64,000 nt of DNA from GCA-2748575 sp965222725 (lineage in GTDB: Bacteria; Pseudomonadota; Gammaproteobacteria; Pseudomonadales; Ketobacteraceae). Within the stretch, counting starts at the first letter, position 1; each line of letters starts with the position of its first letter. Positions 44,728-54,318 of the stretch are shown piece after piece. Made by a program: the position numbers and the translations under genes. The stretch is taken from assembly GCA_965222725.1 (NCBI GenBank), contig OZ244969.1, forward strand, positions 372,001 to 436,000, given 5' to 3'. The notes below the pieces were generated by a model. It did not search any database. It saw only the letters and a list, made by a program, of their open reading frames with translations, and had not been told where the DNA came from.

Positions 44728-45561
44728 ATGAAATACCTTGATGGCATTCTTATTGCCGTACCCAGCGCCAACAAGCAGGCCTTTATCGATCATTCCCACA
44801 TTGTGGATGAGATCTTTATCGAGAAAGGCGCGCTGCGAGTTATCGAAAGCTGGAGCGACGACGTACCCAAAGGCAAAGTGACCGACTTTTATGGCGCCGT
44901 ACAGGCGAAAGAAGATGAATCCATTGTGTTTTCCTGGATCGAATGGCCCGACAAAGCCACCCGCGATTCCGCCATGGAATATATGATGGCCATGGAAGAC
45001 TCCAGACTGAAAGAAAACCCCATGCCGTTTGACGGGATGCGTATGATCTTTGGCGGCTTTGAGCCGGTGGTGGAACTGGCTCCCAAATCCCAACCGCAAG
45101 CAGATGAGAACCTGGAAATTTCCATTAACCGCTTTATTGATGCGCCGCCGGAAAAAGTGTGGCAGGTGATTACCGAACAGCTCACTGAGTGGTGGTGTCC
45201 CAAACCCTGGCGTGCGGAAATTGATGCGGTGGAATGGCGTGCCGGCGGCCGCTTTGACACCACCATGTACGGACCGGAAGGCGAAGTGTTTCCGAACCAG
45301 GGCATTTTTCTGGAAGTAACTCCCAACAAACGCCTGGTAACCACCGATGCGGTAAACGGTAGCTGGCAACCCCGGGAGGCCTTTATGATAGGTATCATTG
45401 AAATTTCCCCGGAAAACAGTGGCACCCGCTATACCGCATCCGCCCGCCACTGGAATGCTGCCGCCCGGCAAAAACATCTGGAGATGGGTTTTACTGAAGG
45501 CTGGTCCATCGCTGCCGACCAGCTGGCGGAAATTGCGGAAGCGGATAACCAAGAGGGATAA
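44728..45561 (+). CDS. DUF1428 domain fused to an AHSA1/SRPBCC domain
   Basis: The 277-residue protein starts after a GACAGGAGCAAC site. The N-terminal 115 residues match DUF1428 (YLDGILIAVPSANKQAF, CDD-like acidic strand, MPFDGMRMIFGGFEPV). The C-terminal 145 residues are an AHSA1-type START-like fold (INRFIDAPPEKVWQVI, WWCPKPWRAEIDAVEWRAGG, PREAFMIGIIEI). The two are usually separate proteins encoded near ECF42-type sigma factors, so the fusion supports joint action. It is followed after 3 bases by the YCII gene. The reaction is unknown; START-like folds bind small lipids or aromatics. Confidence 0.85.
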   Translation: MKYLDGILIAVPSANKQAFIDHSHIVDEIFIEKGALRVIESWSDDVPKGKVTDFYGAVQAKEDESIVFSWIEWPDKATRDSAMEYMMAMEDSRLKENPMPFDGMRMIFGGFEPVVELAPKSQPQADENLEISINRFIDAPPEKVWQVITEQLTEWWCPKPWRAEIDAVEWRAGGRFDTTMYGPEGEVFPNQGIFLEVTPNKRLVTTDAVNGSWQPREAFMIGIIEISPENSGTRYTASARHWNAAARQKHLEMGFTEGWSIAADQLAEIAEADNQEG

Positions 45562-45564
45562 ACA

Positions 45565-45933
45565 ATGAAATACCTGGCCCTGGTGTACTACAACGAAAAA
45601 ATCATGCAGCAAATGACGCAGAATGAATGGGACTCACTGAACCGTGAATGTATCGCCTGTGTGGAGGATTTAACCACCAGCGGCCATTTTCTGGATGGCG
45701 CTCCGCTGCAGATGACGGATACAGCCACTACCCTGCGCGTGCGTGATGGCAAAGCCATTGTCACCGATGGGCCCTTTGCCGAAACCAAGGAGCAGCTGGC
45801 AGGTTTTTATATGCTGGAAGCCAGGGATATTAACGAGGCCCTGCGCCTGGCAGAAAAAATTCCTCCGGCCCGTTATGGCAGTGTGGAAATTCGTCCGGCG
45901 CGGGATCTGGCGGAAGAAATGAATACCCGTTAG
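45565..45933 (+). CDS. YCII/DGPF domain protein
   Basis: The 122-residue protein has the signature TDGPFAETKEQLAGFYMLEA and the downstream EIRPARD segment of DGPF/YCII-related proteins, with a ferredoxin-like fold. These are the best known targets of ECF42 sigma factors. It starts 3 bases after the fusion gene stop and shares its promoter. The biochemical role is not established. Confidence 0.92.
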   Translation: MKYLALVYYNEKIMQQMTQNEWDSLNRECIACVEDLTTSGHFLDGAPLQMTDTATTLRVRDGKAIVTDGPFAETKEQLAGFYMLEARDINEALRLAEKIPPARYGSVEIRPARDLAEEMNTR

Positions 45934-45939
45934 TCGTAT

Positions 45940-46212
45940 TCAAAAAGGCGCATTCAGATTGGGATTGGGTTTATTGCGGGCCCGGTTAATCAGCCCGTAA
46001 ACAGAAATCAGAATCCAGGACGCCTGAATCACAAAGGCTGGCGCATTCCAGTATTTAATCAGCGATACACACACCAGGGATGCCGCCAGCAGGTTCATGA
46101 CCAGATAGGTCACAGAATCCCCGCTGATACTCTGTTTGCACAGCAGCCCATAGGCCAGCAAATAAAGAAAGGTACCTGTAAATCCCAGCACATTAAACAC
46201 ATCCAGTGCCAT
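45940..46212 (-). CDS. Small CBU_0592-like membrane protein
   Basis: The 90-residue protein has three membrane helices (VLGFTGTFLYLLAYGLL, VTYLVMNLLAASLVCVSLI, APAFVIQASWILISVYGLI). The N-terminal helix with FLYLLAY and the last helix with the QASWILISVYGL pattern match the CBU_0592 group, a widespread family of unknown role. It is convergent with the YCII gene, 6 bases apart. Confidence 0.8.
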   Translation of the reverse strand: MALDVFNVLGFTGTFLYLLAYGLLCKQSISGDSVTYLVMNLLAASLVCVSLIKYWNAPAFVIQASWILISVYGLINRARNKPNPNLNAPF

Positions 46213-46351
46213 GGTTCTGCCTCCTGTTGCCTTCAGTTTTGGCCATGTCAGTTACCCTCATGATAACGGCCAGCAGCAACGGAGAAAAGCCGGAGAGACG
46301 CGCCGGTAGCGCGCCCCTCCAGCCCTGGGGGACAAACAGGTGATTAAAAAG

Positions 46352-47047
46352 CTATTGCGCAGGTGTTGCAGCCAGTGCGGCAGGCTTGAATGCCTGTTCC
46401 AGCCGGTTGAACTGGATGGATTCGGAAATCTCCTGCGCAAATTTCTGTGAACTCAGCCGTGCCAGTAATTCAAACGCCGCCTGATAGCTGACCGGCCCGC
46501 CATTGGATGTAATCACCTTGTCATCGATAACGACGTTCTGATCATACTGAACATTAATATCAGGATAGGCTTTGGCCAGACCTTTTTCACCACCGGCCCA
46601 GGTCGTCGCCTTTTTGCCATCCAGAATACCGGCTTCACCCAACAGGAAAGCACCTGAACAGTTACTTGCCATCCAGGATGCCTGCTTACCCTGTTTTTCA
46701 ATAAAGCTGATCAGGTCCTTGTTGTTAATAAAGCTATCCATGTCGTAAGCGCTTGGCAGCAGTAAAACATCCAGTTCCAGGTCATCATAAATGGTGGCGT
46801 CTGCCACCACTTTTAAACCCTCTTCAGACACTACAGTCTTGTCTTTACCGACCGATACCAGCACCACTTCGTAGGATGAGAACCAGGATTTTTTCGTGGC
46901 CGCACCCAGCACTTCAATCGGCGCGGTAACATCACTGGTAAGAAAGCCGTCAAAAACCACAATTCCGATTTTGGATGAGGCAGCGTTGGCGGTATTGGCC
47001 AGCACCACAAACAACATAAGAGTGAGCGTTCTTGTCAAGATTTTCAT
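46352..47047 (-). CDS. Periplasmic DJ-1/PfpI family protein
   Basis: The start at 47047 has a good GGAG site and is followed by a signal peptide (TLTLMLFVVLANTANA), giving 231 residues. The DJ-1/PfpI core is present (IGIVVFDGFLTSDVTAPIEV, ASNCSGAFLLGEAGILDG with the nucleophile-elbow Cys, TSNGGPVSYQAAFELLARL). Where relatives often have Thr-His after the elbow (ATTHW type), this protein has ATTWAGG, so the usual His is missing. Secreted members of this family are less common. An isonitrile-hydratase-like or chaperone-like role is possible but unproven. Confidence 0.85.
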   Translation of the reverse strand: MKILTRTLTLMLFVVLANTANAASSKIGIVVFDGFLTSDVTAPIEVLGAATKKSWFSSYEVVLVSVGKDKTVVSEEGLKVVADATIYDDLELDVLLLPSAYDMDSFINNKDLISFIEKQGKQASWMASNCSGAFLLGEAGILDGKKATTWAGGEKGLAKAYPDINVQYDQNVVIDDKVITSNGGPVSYQAAFELLARLSSQKFAQEISESIQFNRLEQAFKPAALAATPAQ

Positions 47048-47108
47048 TGTTTCTCCTTTTTTCAGAAAATGAATCACTGATTCAGGCGCCTGTTTTTACC
47101 TGCTGTGC

Positions 47109-47924
47109 CTACAACGCCTGAGCCGTTTGCCGGGTTTGCGATATTGAATGGGTGCTGTAAAGAGTCAGGCCGGTAAATGCCAGGCCACCCACCAGGTTGC
47201 CCAGCACGGTGGGAATCTCGTTCCAGAGAAAATAATCCATGAGCGAAAATTCGCCGCCCAGTATGAGCGCGGCGGGAAACAGAAACATGTTCACCACGGA
47301 ATGCTCAAAAGTCATAAAGAAAAACAGCATGATAGGCATCCACATGGCAATGACCTTACCACTGACGTGGGTGGAAATCATGGCCCCCACCACTCCGGTA
47401 GACACCATCCAGTTGCATAACATGCCGCGGAAGAAAATGGTCATCCAGCCGGCCAGGCCGTATTCGGAATAGCCAAGAGTTCTGTCATAACCGATGCTGG
47501 CGATTTTAAGCCCCACCGCTGAGGGATCGGTGGAAAACCCGTAGGTAAAGACAAAGGACATGATAAAAGCAACTGTGAGTGCACCGGCAAAATTCCCCAG
47601 AAACACCAGCCCCCAGTTACGTAATATCCCCTGAACAGTCACGTTACGTTTATCGATCAGCGCCAGCGGCGTCAGCATAAACACACCGGTGAGCAGATCA
47701 AAGCCCAGCAGGTACAGCATGCAGAATCCCACCGGGAACAATAACGCCCCTGCCAGTGGTGAGCCGGTCTGAACAACAATGGTAATGGCAAAAGCGGCAG
47801 CTAACGCAAGAATGGCACCGGCCATAAAGGCACGGATCAGGGTGTCTTTGGTGGACATCCGTATCTTGGCTTCGCCCGCGTCCACCATTTTAGTGACGAA
47901 CTCGGAAGGATTTAAATACGCCAT
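47109..47924 (-). CDS. Formate/nitrite transporter family channel
   Basis: The 271-residue protein has six membrane helices and FNT family signatures: an N-terminal amphipathic LNPSEFVTKMVDAGEAK, FPVGFCMLYLLGFDLLTGVFML, WGLVFLGNFAGAL, GMLCNWMVSTGV and FEHSVVNMFLFPAALILGG with the conserved His of FEHS. These pentameric channels move formate, nitrite, lactate or hydrosulphide. The substrate is not decided by sequence here. It lies between the PfpI gene and the LysR gene on the same strand, with no obvious operon link. Confidence 0.92.
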   Translation of the reverse strand: MAYLNPSEFVTKMVDAGEAKIRMSTKDTLIRAFMAGAILALAAAFAITIVVQTGSPLAGALLFPVGFCMLYLLGFDLLTGVFMLTPLALIDKRNVTVQGILRNWGLVFLGNFAGALTVAFIMSFVFTYGFSTDPSAVGLKIASIGYDRTLGYSEYGLAGWMTIFFRGMLCNWMVSTGVVGAMISTHVSGKVIAMWMPIMLFFFMTFEHSVVNMFLFPAALILGGEFSLMDYFLWNEIPTVLGNLVGGLAFTGLTLYSTHSISQTRQTAQAL

Positions 47925-48071
47925 AACTGCACCGGGCCTGTTGCTGTGAAAAGTTAGCTATGCAAGCAGCATAAAACCGGCACCCGACTGGATTTCGTCC
48001 ATGTCAGGTGCTGTCAGGCCCGGCACTATACGGCAGTCCGCTATGGCAGATAAATATTCATAACGCCAAGA

Positions 48072-49064
48072 CTATATTGCAGATATTTCACTTTCCGAAT
48101 CGGTATCAGCCAGTGCGGGCGTTTGCAGAGGCACAATGTCCGAAGCCCAGGTGGCATCATGAAACTCACCAATGGCGGCCAGCTCATCCTGAAGAAACTC
48201 GATAAAAACCCGCACCTTACGGGGAATCAGCTCGCGGTCAGAAGCCGCGATAATGGCCGATACCGCCTGTTCACGGATACGGTGGGCCGGCAGAATGGGA
48301 ATCAGTTTGCCGGACAGAATGTCTTTTCGCACAATAAAGTGTGGCGCCTGGATAATTCCTTCGCCACTCCGGCACAACTCCAGCATGGCCTCGCCGTCGT
48401 CCACTATAAAATTATTCTTGGGCTGACAGGTGCGGACAAACTCGTCATTGTAGATCACACTCATGATCTTGCGGCTTTGTTTGTAGCGAAACCGTATCCA
48501 GGTGTGATCGTTAAAATCCTCAAGAGACTGTGGAACACCCTGTTTATCAATGTACTCCTTTGAGGCACAGGTAATGAAATCGATAGGGCTCAGCTGCCTG
48601 CCGATAAAACCGCAATCTTCGAGCCGCCCGGTGCGAATCGCCAGATCATAACCATCGTTAATCAGGTTGGTGTATTCATCGCTGAAGGTCAGGCAGACAT
48701 TGATTTCGGGGTAGCATTCCCGGAATTTTTTCATCAAAGGCACAATATACAAGCGCCCGTATGAAACCGGCAGGTTCACCCGCAACATCCCGGAAGGCAC
48801 CTTGTTCTTGCCTTTCAATTCCGATTCACACTCGCGCAGTTCCGTTAACAACCGGCGTACCACTTCGGCATATTCATGGCCGGTGGCAGTCAGCCGCTGG
48901 TAGCGGGTATTTCTGTTCAACAGGCGAACGCCCAGATCATCTTCAAGCCGGGAAATGGCTTTACTGACAGTAGAAGGTGAAAGGCCCAGCTCGTTGGCGG
49001 CCGCAGCGAAACTACCCGTGTCAACGATCTTAATATAGATATTAAGGATCTTTAACTTATCCAC
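48072..49064 (-). CDS. LysR-family transcriptional regulator
   Basis: The 330-residue protein has the typical N-terminal winged helix (KILNIYIKIVDTGSFAAAAN, LSPSTVSKAISRLEDDLGVRLLNRNTRY) and a C-terminal effector domain. It belongs to the branch with RLTATGHEYAEVVRRLL and LRVNLPVSYGR, common for regulators of exporters and aromatic-compound genes. The tail beyond about 300 is longer than usual. It is divergent from the RND exporter gene, separated by about 185 bases, and likely controls it and possibly the downstream cluster. That target is inference. Confidence 0.92.
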   Translation of the reverse strand: MDKLKILNIYIKIVDTGSFAAAANELGLSPSTVSKAISRLEDDLGVRLLNRNTRYQRLTATGHEYAEVVRRLLTELRECESELKGKNKVPSGMLRVNLPVSYGRLYIVPLMKKFRECYPEINVCLTFSDEYTNLINDGYDLAIRTGRLEDCGFIGRQLSPIDFITCASKEYIDKQGVPQSLEDFNDHTWIRFRYKQSRKIMSVIYNDEFVRTCQPKNNFIVDDGEAMLELCRSGEGIIQAPHFIVRKDILSGKLIPILPAHRIREQAVSAIIAASDRELIPRKVRVFIEFLQDELAAIGEFHDATWASDIVPLQTPALADTDSESEISAI

Positions 49065-49249
49065 TCGTGACCTCCTATCACTTGAGAATTGAAAAACTTG
49101 AACCCTGTTTGTACGGACGGGCGACGTATAATGATGAACAAATTATCCGCCGTTGATACTCAGGCCAACTGATAATCAGATGTTACCGCTTGCTTGTCAT
49201 GGATATTGTGGAATCTTCGGACAGCGGTCCAAAAAATGGAGCAAATTAT

Positions 49250-51625
49250 ATGATGAACAGCTATAGCCTGCTACTCCATCGTTACCGATGGGCAATTTTT
49301 CTTATATCCATTGGCCTGATCATCGGGCTTGCCACGGGTGTTAAGAATCTGACTTTCAGCGCTGACTACAGAGTTTTCTTTGATTCAAATAATGAACAGC
49401 TCCAGGACTTTAACCGCTTACAGGGTACTTATACCAATACAGACAATCTTTTGTTTGTCATAGCGCCCAAATCCGGCAATGTGTTTGATAAAAAAATCCT
49501 TGAGGCAGTAGCGGAACTGACAGATGCAGCCTGGCAACTGCCTTTTTCGCAACGGGTGGATTCCATCACCAACTTCCAGCATACGGAAACCATAGAAGAT
49601 GACCTGATAGTCAGCAGCTTTGGTGAAGCACTGGATAAAGCAACGGCGGCAACCATCAGTGCATTTCAGGACCGATCCCTGAGTGAACCTTTGCTGGTCA
49701 ACCGGTTAATTGCGCCCGATTCGCAGGTGACGGGTATAAATGTACAAGTTAACCGGCCAAGAAAAAGCACCTCCGAGACCCCAGACCTGGTGGAACAGGC
49801 ACGTAACCTGGCAGACCAGATTGAAAACAAATACCCGGAACTGAGCGTGTACCTGACCGGTGCCGTGATGCTGGATTACTCATTTACCGAAGCGGCAGTG
49901 GATGACATTCTTACCCTGATCCCCATCATGTTCGTGATTGTGATTATCATGATGAGTTATATGCTGCGCTATGCAGCCGGTACGGCGGCCACGCTGACCA
50001 TTATCAGTCTTTCTTCGGCATTTGTGTTTGGCGTGGTGGGCTGGTTTGGCTGGCAGCTCAACCCTATTTCACCGGTAGCGCCCACTATTATCTTTACCAT
50101 TGCGGTTGCCGATTGTGTGCACATAATTACTTCCTACCGGCAAAGCCTTAACCGTGGCGTGGAACAGATTAACGCTGTCACTGAGGCGCTCACCGTGAAC
50201 TTCAAGCCGGTGTTTCTGACCACGGCCACCACCACTATTGGTTTCCTTACCATGAATTTCAGCGAGGTTCCGCCACTGCAGGATCTGGGCAATATGGTGG
50301 CCATGGGCGTGGTTTGCGCCTTTGTGTTATCGGTGGTGTTTTTGCCGGTGTGCCTGTATCTGTTTCCCAAGGGAAAAAGCAATCAGCAGAAGGTTACCGG
50401 CGGCAATTTCTCGGTCAAACTGGGTGAATTTGTTATCCGAAATCACCGCACCCTGCTGATTGCGACCCTGGTGGTGAGTGTGGGGCTTATTACGCTGGCA
50501 CCCAACAACAGGATTAATGATGAGTTTGTGGAATATTTCTCGGAAGACTCATCGTTTAAACAGGACACGGATTTTACCAGTGAAAACCTGACCGGGATTT
50601 ACCAGCTTTCTTACTCTCTTGAAGCGGGTGATTATGATGTGATTACACACCCGGAATTTCTGGCCAAACTGGACGAGTTCACTATCTGGCTGCGGCAGAA
50701 TAACGACATTGTTCATGTCAACAGTATTTCCGATACCTTCAAGCGGTTGAATATGAACATGCACAACAATGACCGCGACTGGTATCGCTTACCTGAAAAC
50801 CGCGAGCTGGCATCCCAGTATTTGTTGCTCTATGAAATGATTCTTCCTTTTGGCCTGGATACCAACGATCGCCTGAATCAGGACAAAACCTCCACCCTGG
50901 TGACCATTGCCCTGAAAAACGTGCCTTCCTACAAGCTTCTGGAACTGAAGGGCGAGATTGATACCTGGCTTGCGGAAAACACCAGCGGCATCAGCTTCTA
51001 TGGCGCCAGCCCTTCACTGATGTTCTCCCATATAGGCAAAAAGAACATCGAAAGCATGGTGGTGGGCACACTGGTGGCCATACTGCTGATCAGTACGGTA
51101 ATAGGTGTGGCCTTAAAATCAGCAAAGATTGGCCTGATCAGTCTGGTGCCGAACCTGGTGCCCGTTGCAGCGGCCTTTGGTATCTGGGCGGTGCTGCGGG
51201 GTGAAGTGGGCATGGCGCTGAGTACGGTCACTGCCCTTTCCCTGGGGATCGTTGTGGATGATACAGTGCACTTTCTTTGCAAGTTCCTTGATGCCCGTGA
51301 AAAACAGAACCTTTCACTCAACGACGCCATTACCACCGCCTTTAAAAACGTGGGGCCGGCATTGATTACCACCTCACTGGTACTGGTGGTGGGCTTTGCA
51401 ACCCTGGCTTTTTCAGAGTTCACGCTGAACAAGGACATGGGGCTGCTCACGTCTATTACCATCATGCTGGCGCTGGTATTTGACCTGCTGTTCCTGCCAC
51501 CCTTCCTGATCGTTTTATCCTCCATGAAACTGTTCTCTGCAGACAAACCCATGGCAGCGACAACAGAAACTGCTGCAGAAGCAACACAGGTGCTGGCAAC
51601 AGAGCAAAGTCTGCCAAAAAGCTGA
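49250..51625 (+). CDS. RND family exporter of the HAE3/MmpL type
   Basis: The chosen start (MMNSYSLLL) follows GGAG by 9 bases and gives 791 residues. The upstream ATG at 49190 would add an unconserved leader. The layout is two repeats, each with one helix, a large periplasmic loop and five helices. Key acidic residues lie in TIAVADCVHIITSY and GIVVDDTVHFLCKF, the second-half equivalents of the proton-relay site. Such proteins export lipids, sterol- or hopanoid-like molecules or small metabolites. It is next to a LysR regulator and a ligase/methyltransferase cluster, so it may export its product. Confidence 0.9.
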   Translation: MMNSYSLLLHRYRWAIFLISIGLIIGLATGVKNLTFSADYRVFFDSNNEQLQDFNRLQGTYTNTDNLLFVIAPKSGNVFDKKILEAVAELTDAAWQLPFSQRVDSITNFQHTETIEDDLIVSSFGEALDKATAATISAFQDRSLSEPLLVNRLIAPDSQVTGINVQVNRPRKSTSETPDLVEQARNLADQIENKYPELSVYLTGAVMLDYSFTEAAVDDILTLIPIMFVIVIIMMSYMLRYAAGTAATLTIISLSSAFVFGVVGWFGWQLNPISPVAPTIIFTIAVADCVHIITSYRQSLNRGVEQINAVTEALTVNFKPVFLTTATTTIGFLTMNFSEVPPLQDLGNMVAMGVVCAFVLSVVFLPVCLYLFPKGKSNQQKVTGGNFSVKLGEFVIRNHRTLLIATLVVSVGLITLAPNNRINDEFVEYFSEDSSFKQDTDFTSENLTGIYQLSYSLEAGDYDVITHPEFLAKLDEFTIWLRQNNDIVHVNSISDTFKRLNMNMHNNDRDWYRLPENRELASQYLLLYEMILPFGLDTNDRLNQDKTSTLVTIALKNVPSYKLLELKGEIDTWLAENTSGISFYGASPSLMFSHIGKKNIESMVVGTLVAILLISTVIGVALKSAKIGLISLVPNLVPVAAAFGIWAVLRGEVGMALSTVTALSLGIVVDDTVHFLCKFLDAREKQNLSLNDAITTAFKNVGPALITTSLVLVVGFATLAFSEFTLNKDMGLLTSITIMLALVFDLLFLPPFLIVLSSMKLFSADKPMAATTETAAEATQVLATEQSLPKS

Positions 51626-51668
51626 CAAGGATTAACCAATAAAACACCAGGCAAATGGCACCAACCCA

Positions 51669-51700
51669 AAAGGCCAGCGTCAAAACGCTGGCCTTTTTTC
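51669..51700 (+). terminator. Rho-independent terminator after the RND gene
   Basis: A perfect 12-bp stem (AAAAGGCCAGCG with CGCTGGCCTTTT) and 6-base loop are followed by T residues, so the RND gene is a separate transcript from the aldehyde dehydrogenase genes. The rest of the 211-base gap holds no gene. Confidence 0.9.
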
Positions 51701-51836
51701 GTGAAATATAGGCACGTCACCGTTACCACTTTGCTCTGTTCAATTCAGCCTGTGTGACGAGTATCCTCCGCCAAGGGCTGAGTGGCCCGGCACCCCCATC
51801 ACAAAGAATTGGCTTATTGAAAAAGGAGTCAGGCCA

Positions 51837-53276
51837 ATGTCAGAAAATGCGTTTGCAGACAATGAAAGTATCAGCACCGCAATCGACGATAGCGTTCACT
51901 CCGCCATCAACGCCCAGAAGATATTACTGAGCGCCACTGACGATGAGATCGATGGCCTGGTCAGTGATATTGCCAACAGCGTTTACGAAAGAATTGCCGC
52001 CTTCGCCGAGCGGGAAGCGGTGGAAACCGGCATTGGTAACACGCAGGACAAGATTCACAAGCTATCACTGGTCACCAATATGGTGGCCGGCAACCTGTTA
52101 AATGCGACAGTCTATGGCAGACTCCCCGCCAGCGACGCATTCCGGCGAACCGCCGGGCTGAGCAACCCGGCGTGCGTAGAGTATGCAGAGCCCGTCGGGG
52201 TGATATTTGCGGTATCACCACTGACTAACCCCATTCCCAATTCACTGTTCAAGATACTGAACGCGATTAAAACCCGTAATGCCATTATCATCAGTTACCC
52301 CAAAAGAGCCACCGCCATCGGCCAGGATCTGATAACACTGGTTCAGGATATTCTGGAGCGCCATGGTTTTGCAAAAACCGTGGTACAATGCACACCGGTA
52401 CCCACCAGCCGCGACATTATCAAAGCCTGTTTCTGCCATCCGCTGATTAATCTGAACCTTGCCACCGGTGGCGCATCCCTGGTGGCCGAAGCGCAACGTT
52501 CCGGTAAGCCAACCTACGGTGTCGGCCCCGGAAACGTGGCCGCTCTGATCTGTAAAACCGCCGACCTGAAGCAGACCGCGCAATACATTATAAAAAGCAA
52601 ATCCTACGACAACGGCATTATCTGCGGTTCGGAAAACAATCTGGTGATTGAACAGGAAGCCGCCGGGGAGTTTTACCGGCAACTGCAATCCAGTGGTGCA
52701 GCCGTGCTGAACGCTACCGAAAAAGTCGCTGCTATTAAGGCCTGGTTTGATACCGACACCGGCACCTTGCGAAAAGACATTATCGGCAAGCCCGCAAAGC
52801 ACCTGGCACAACTGGCAAAGATCTCCAGGGACTATCCCATTCAGGTCATGGTGATACCCACCAATAACGATGATATGGGCCTGCTGGGTAAGGAAAAACT
52901 GGCGCCGATACTGGCGGCCTATGAATGCGACAAGCAACAGGCCATTAGCACCTGCCAGACGTTTCTGGAAATGGGCGGTGTGGGCCATACAGCCGTTATC
53001 TACAGCCATGATCCGGACAAAATTCACCGCTTTGCCGAAAAGATTCAGGCCGGCCGCCTGCTGGTGAACACGCCCGCCACCTTCGGCATGATGGGCGTTA
53101 CCACGGATATCCCGCTGTCCTTTATGGTGGGCAGCGGCACCTTTGGCAACAACATCACCACCGACAATCTGGACTGGCGCCACTTTGTGAATATCAAACG
53201 CCTGGCCTACCAGACCCGAGAAATGAAGATTTCACACAACACACCCTCACCGGCAATAGAAAAGGAAACACTATGA
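51837..53276 (+). CDS. CoA-acylating aldehyde dehydrogenase
   Basis: The 479-residue protein follows an AAAGGAG site. It matches the acylating ALDH group (EutE/PduP/AdhE N-domain/sulfoacetaldehyde type): YAEPVGVIFAVSPLTNPIPN, PKRATA, LATGGASLVAEAQRSGKPTYGVGPGNV, and catalytic Cys263 in SYDNGIICGSENN, the AdhE-like context. It interconverts an acyl-CoA and an aldehyde with NAD(P)H. In this cluster two CoA ligases face it, so acid to acyl-CoA to aldehyde is possible. Its last 4 bases overlap the methyltransferase start (ATGA). Confidence 0.85.
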   Translation: MSENAFADNESISTAIDDSVHSAINAQKILLSATDDEIDGLVSDIANSVYERIAAFAEREAVETGIGNTQDKIHKLSLVTNMVAGNLLNATVYGRLPASDAFRRTAGLSNPACVEYAEPVGVIFAVSPLTNPIPNSLFKILNAIKTRNAIIISYPKRATAIGQDLITLVQDILERHGFAKTVVQCTPVPTSRDIIKACFCHPLINLNLATGGASLVAEAQRSGKPTYGVGPGNVAALICKTADLKQTAQYIIKSKSYDNGIICGSENNLVIEQEAAGEFYRQLQSSGAAVLNATEKVAAIKAWFDTDTGTLRKDIIGKPAKHLAQLAKISRDYPIQVMVIPTNNDDMGLLGKEKLAPILAAYECDKQQAISTCQTFLEMGGVGHTAVIYSHDPDKIHRFAEKIQAGRLLVNTPATFGMMGVTTDIPLSFMVGSGTFGNNITTDNLDWRHFVNIKRLAYQTREMKISHNTPSPAIEKETL

Positions 53277-54295
53277 CGGACATCGACGCTCTGAATAAAC
53301 TCAATGGCATTGCCTTCTCTTTTTATACCTACGGCACCTTTGCGGCCGCCAATAACCTGCAGATTTTTGACCATCTGAAAGAAACCACCGATCATGAGGA
53401 TCTGGCGAAATCACTGAAACTGCACCCGGAAGCCTGCCTTCGCTTTCTTTGCGCACTGGAAAACCTGGGCCTGGTAGAGAAAAAAGCGGATGGTTTTGTT
53501 AACAGTTCGCTGGGTCAGTATCTGACAGCGGACGCGGACAAGCCTATGGGCTTCAGCCAGAAAGATCATTACTTTTCCCGCCTGTGGGAATACCTGCCCG
53601 ATGCCATGCAGGAATACTCGCCCCGCCATGAACAAGCCTGGGGCCACGGCGCACAGGAGCTTTACAAGGCAATTTATGGGAACCCGGAGCAGTTACGCCA
53701 GTTTTTCCGGCTACTGGACTCCTATAACTGGCCCATCGGCGAGGAAGTGGCCAGCACCCTGGATTTCAGCCGGCAAGAGTGCATTCTGGATCTGGCCGGT
53801 GGCACCGGCACCTTCGCAGCCACCGTTGTTAAACAACATCCACACCTGAAAGGTATTTGCCTGGATCTGGAACCGGTACGGGCCCTGTCGGAAGAAACCA
53901 TTACCAAGCTTGGCCTTGAGAACCGCTTCAGTTTTATGACAGGCGATATGTTCGAGAACAACTACCCCGAGGGCATAGACACCATTTTCCTGAGCTACAT
54001 TCTGCATAACTGGAATGATGACAAATGCAAACAGATTCTCAGCAACTGTTACGCCGCCCTGCCGGAAAACGGCATGGTGGTGATCAGTGAAAAGGTGCTT
54101 AACAATGACCAGACCGGTGAATGGTGGGGTGTAATGATGAGCCTGCAGATGCTGGTGGCATTCGAACCCGGCGCCAAGGAACGCAGCCTGGCAGAATACA
54201 GCGCACTGCTGCAAGCCACCGGTTTCAGTGATATTGAACTTATTAAATCCAAATCCCCCCGCGATATCCTGGTGGCCTACAAACGCCAGGCCTGA
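53273..54295 (+). CDS. O-methyltransferase, acetylserotonin/caffeate type
   Basis: The 340-residue protein has an N-terminal winged-helix dimerisation domain (HPEACLRFLCALENLGLVEKK, residues about 10-90). A SAM-binding Methyltransf_2 domain follows, with ILDLAGGTGTFAATVV (motif I), GICLDLEPV, FMTGDMFEN and the active-site region LSYILHNWNDDKCKQIL holding the catalytic His (HNW). This family methylates hydroxyl groups of aromatic or polyketide-type small molecules. It is co-translated with the acylating ALDH. It ends at a strong bidirectional terminator. Confidence 0.88.
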   Translation: MTDIDALNKLNGIAFSFYTYGTFAAANNLQIFDHLKETTDHEDLAKSLKLHPEACLRFLCALENLGLVEKKADGFVNSSLGQYLTADADKPMGFSQKDHYFSRLWEYLPDAMQEYSPRHEQAWGHGAQELYKAIYGNPEQLRQFFRLLDSYNWPIGEEVASTLDFSRQECILDLAGGTGTFAATVVKQHPHLKGICLDLEPVRALSEETITKLGLENRFSFMTGDMFENNYPEGIDTIFLSYILHNWNDDKCKQILSNCYAALPENGMVVISEKVLNNDQTGEWWGVMMSLQMLVAFEPGAKERSLAEYSALLQATGFSDIELIKSKSPRDILVAYKRQA

Positions 54296-54318
54296 ACAGC
54301 GGCTAACTGAGCAGAGCA

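Noticed and set aside
49190..49249. Earlier start for the RND exporter
   Set aside because: The extra 20 residues are polar, unlike family N-termini, and a GGAG site marks the later ATG.
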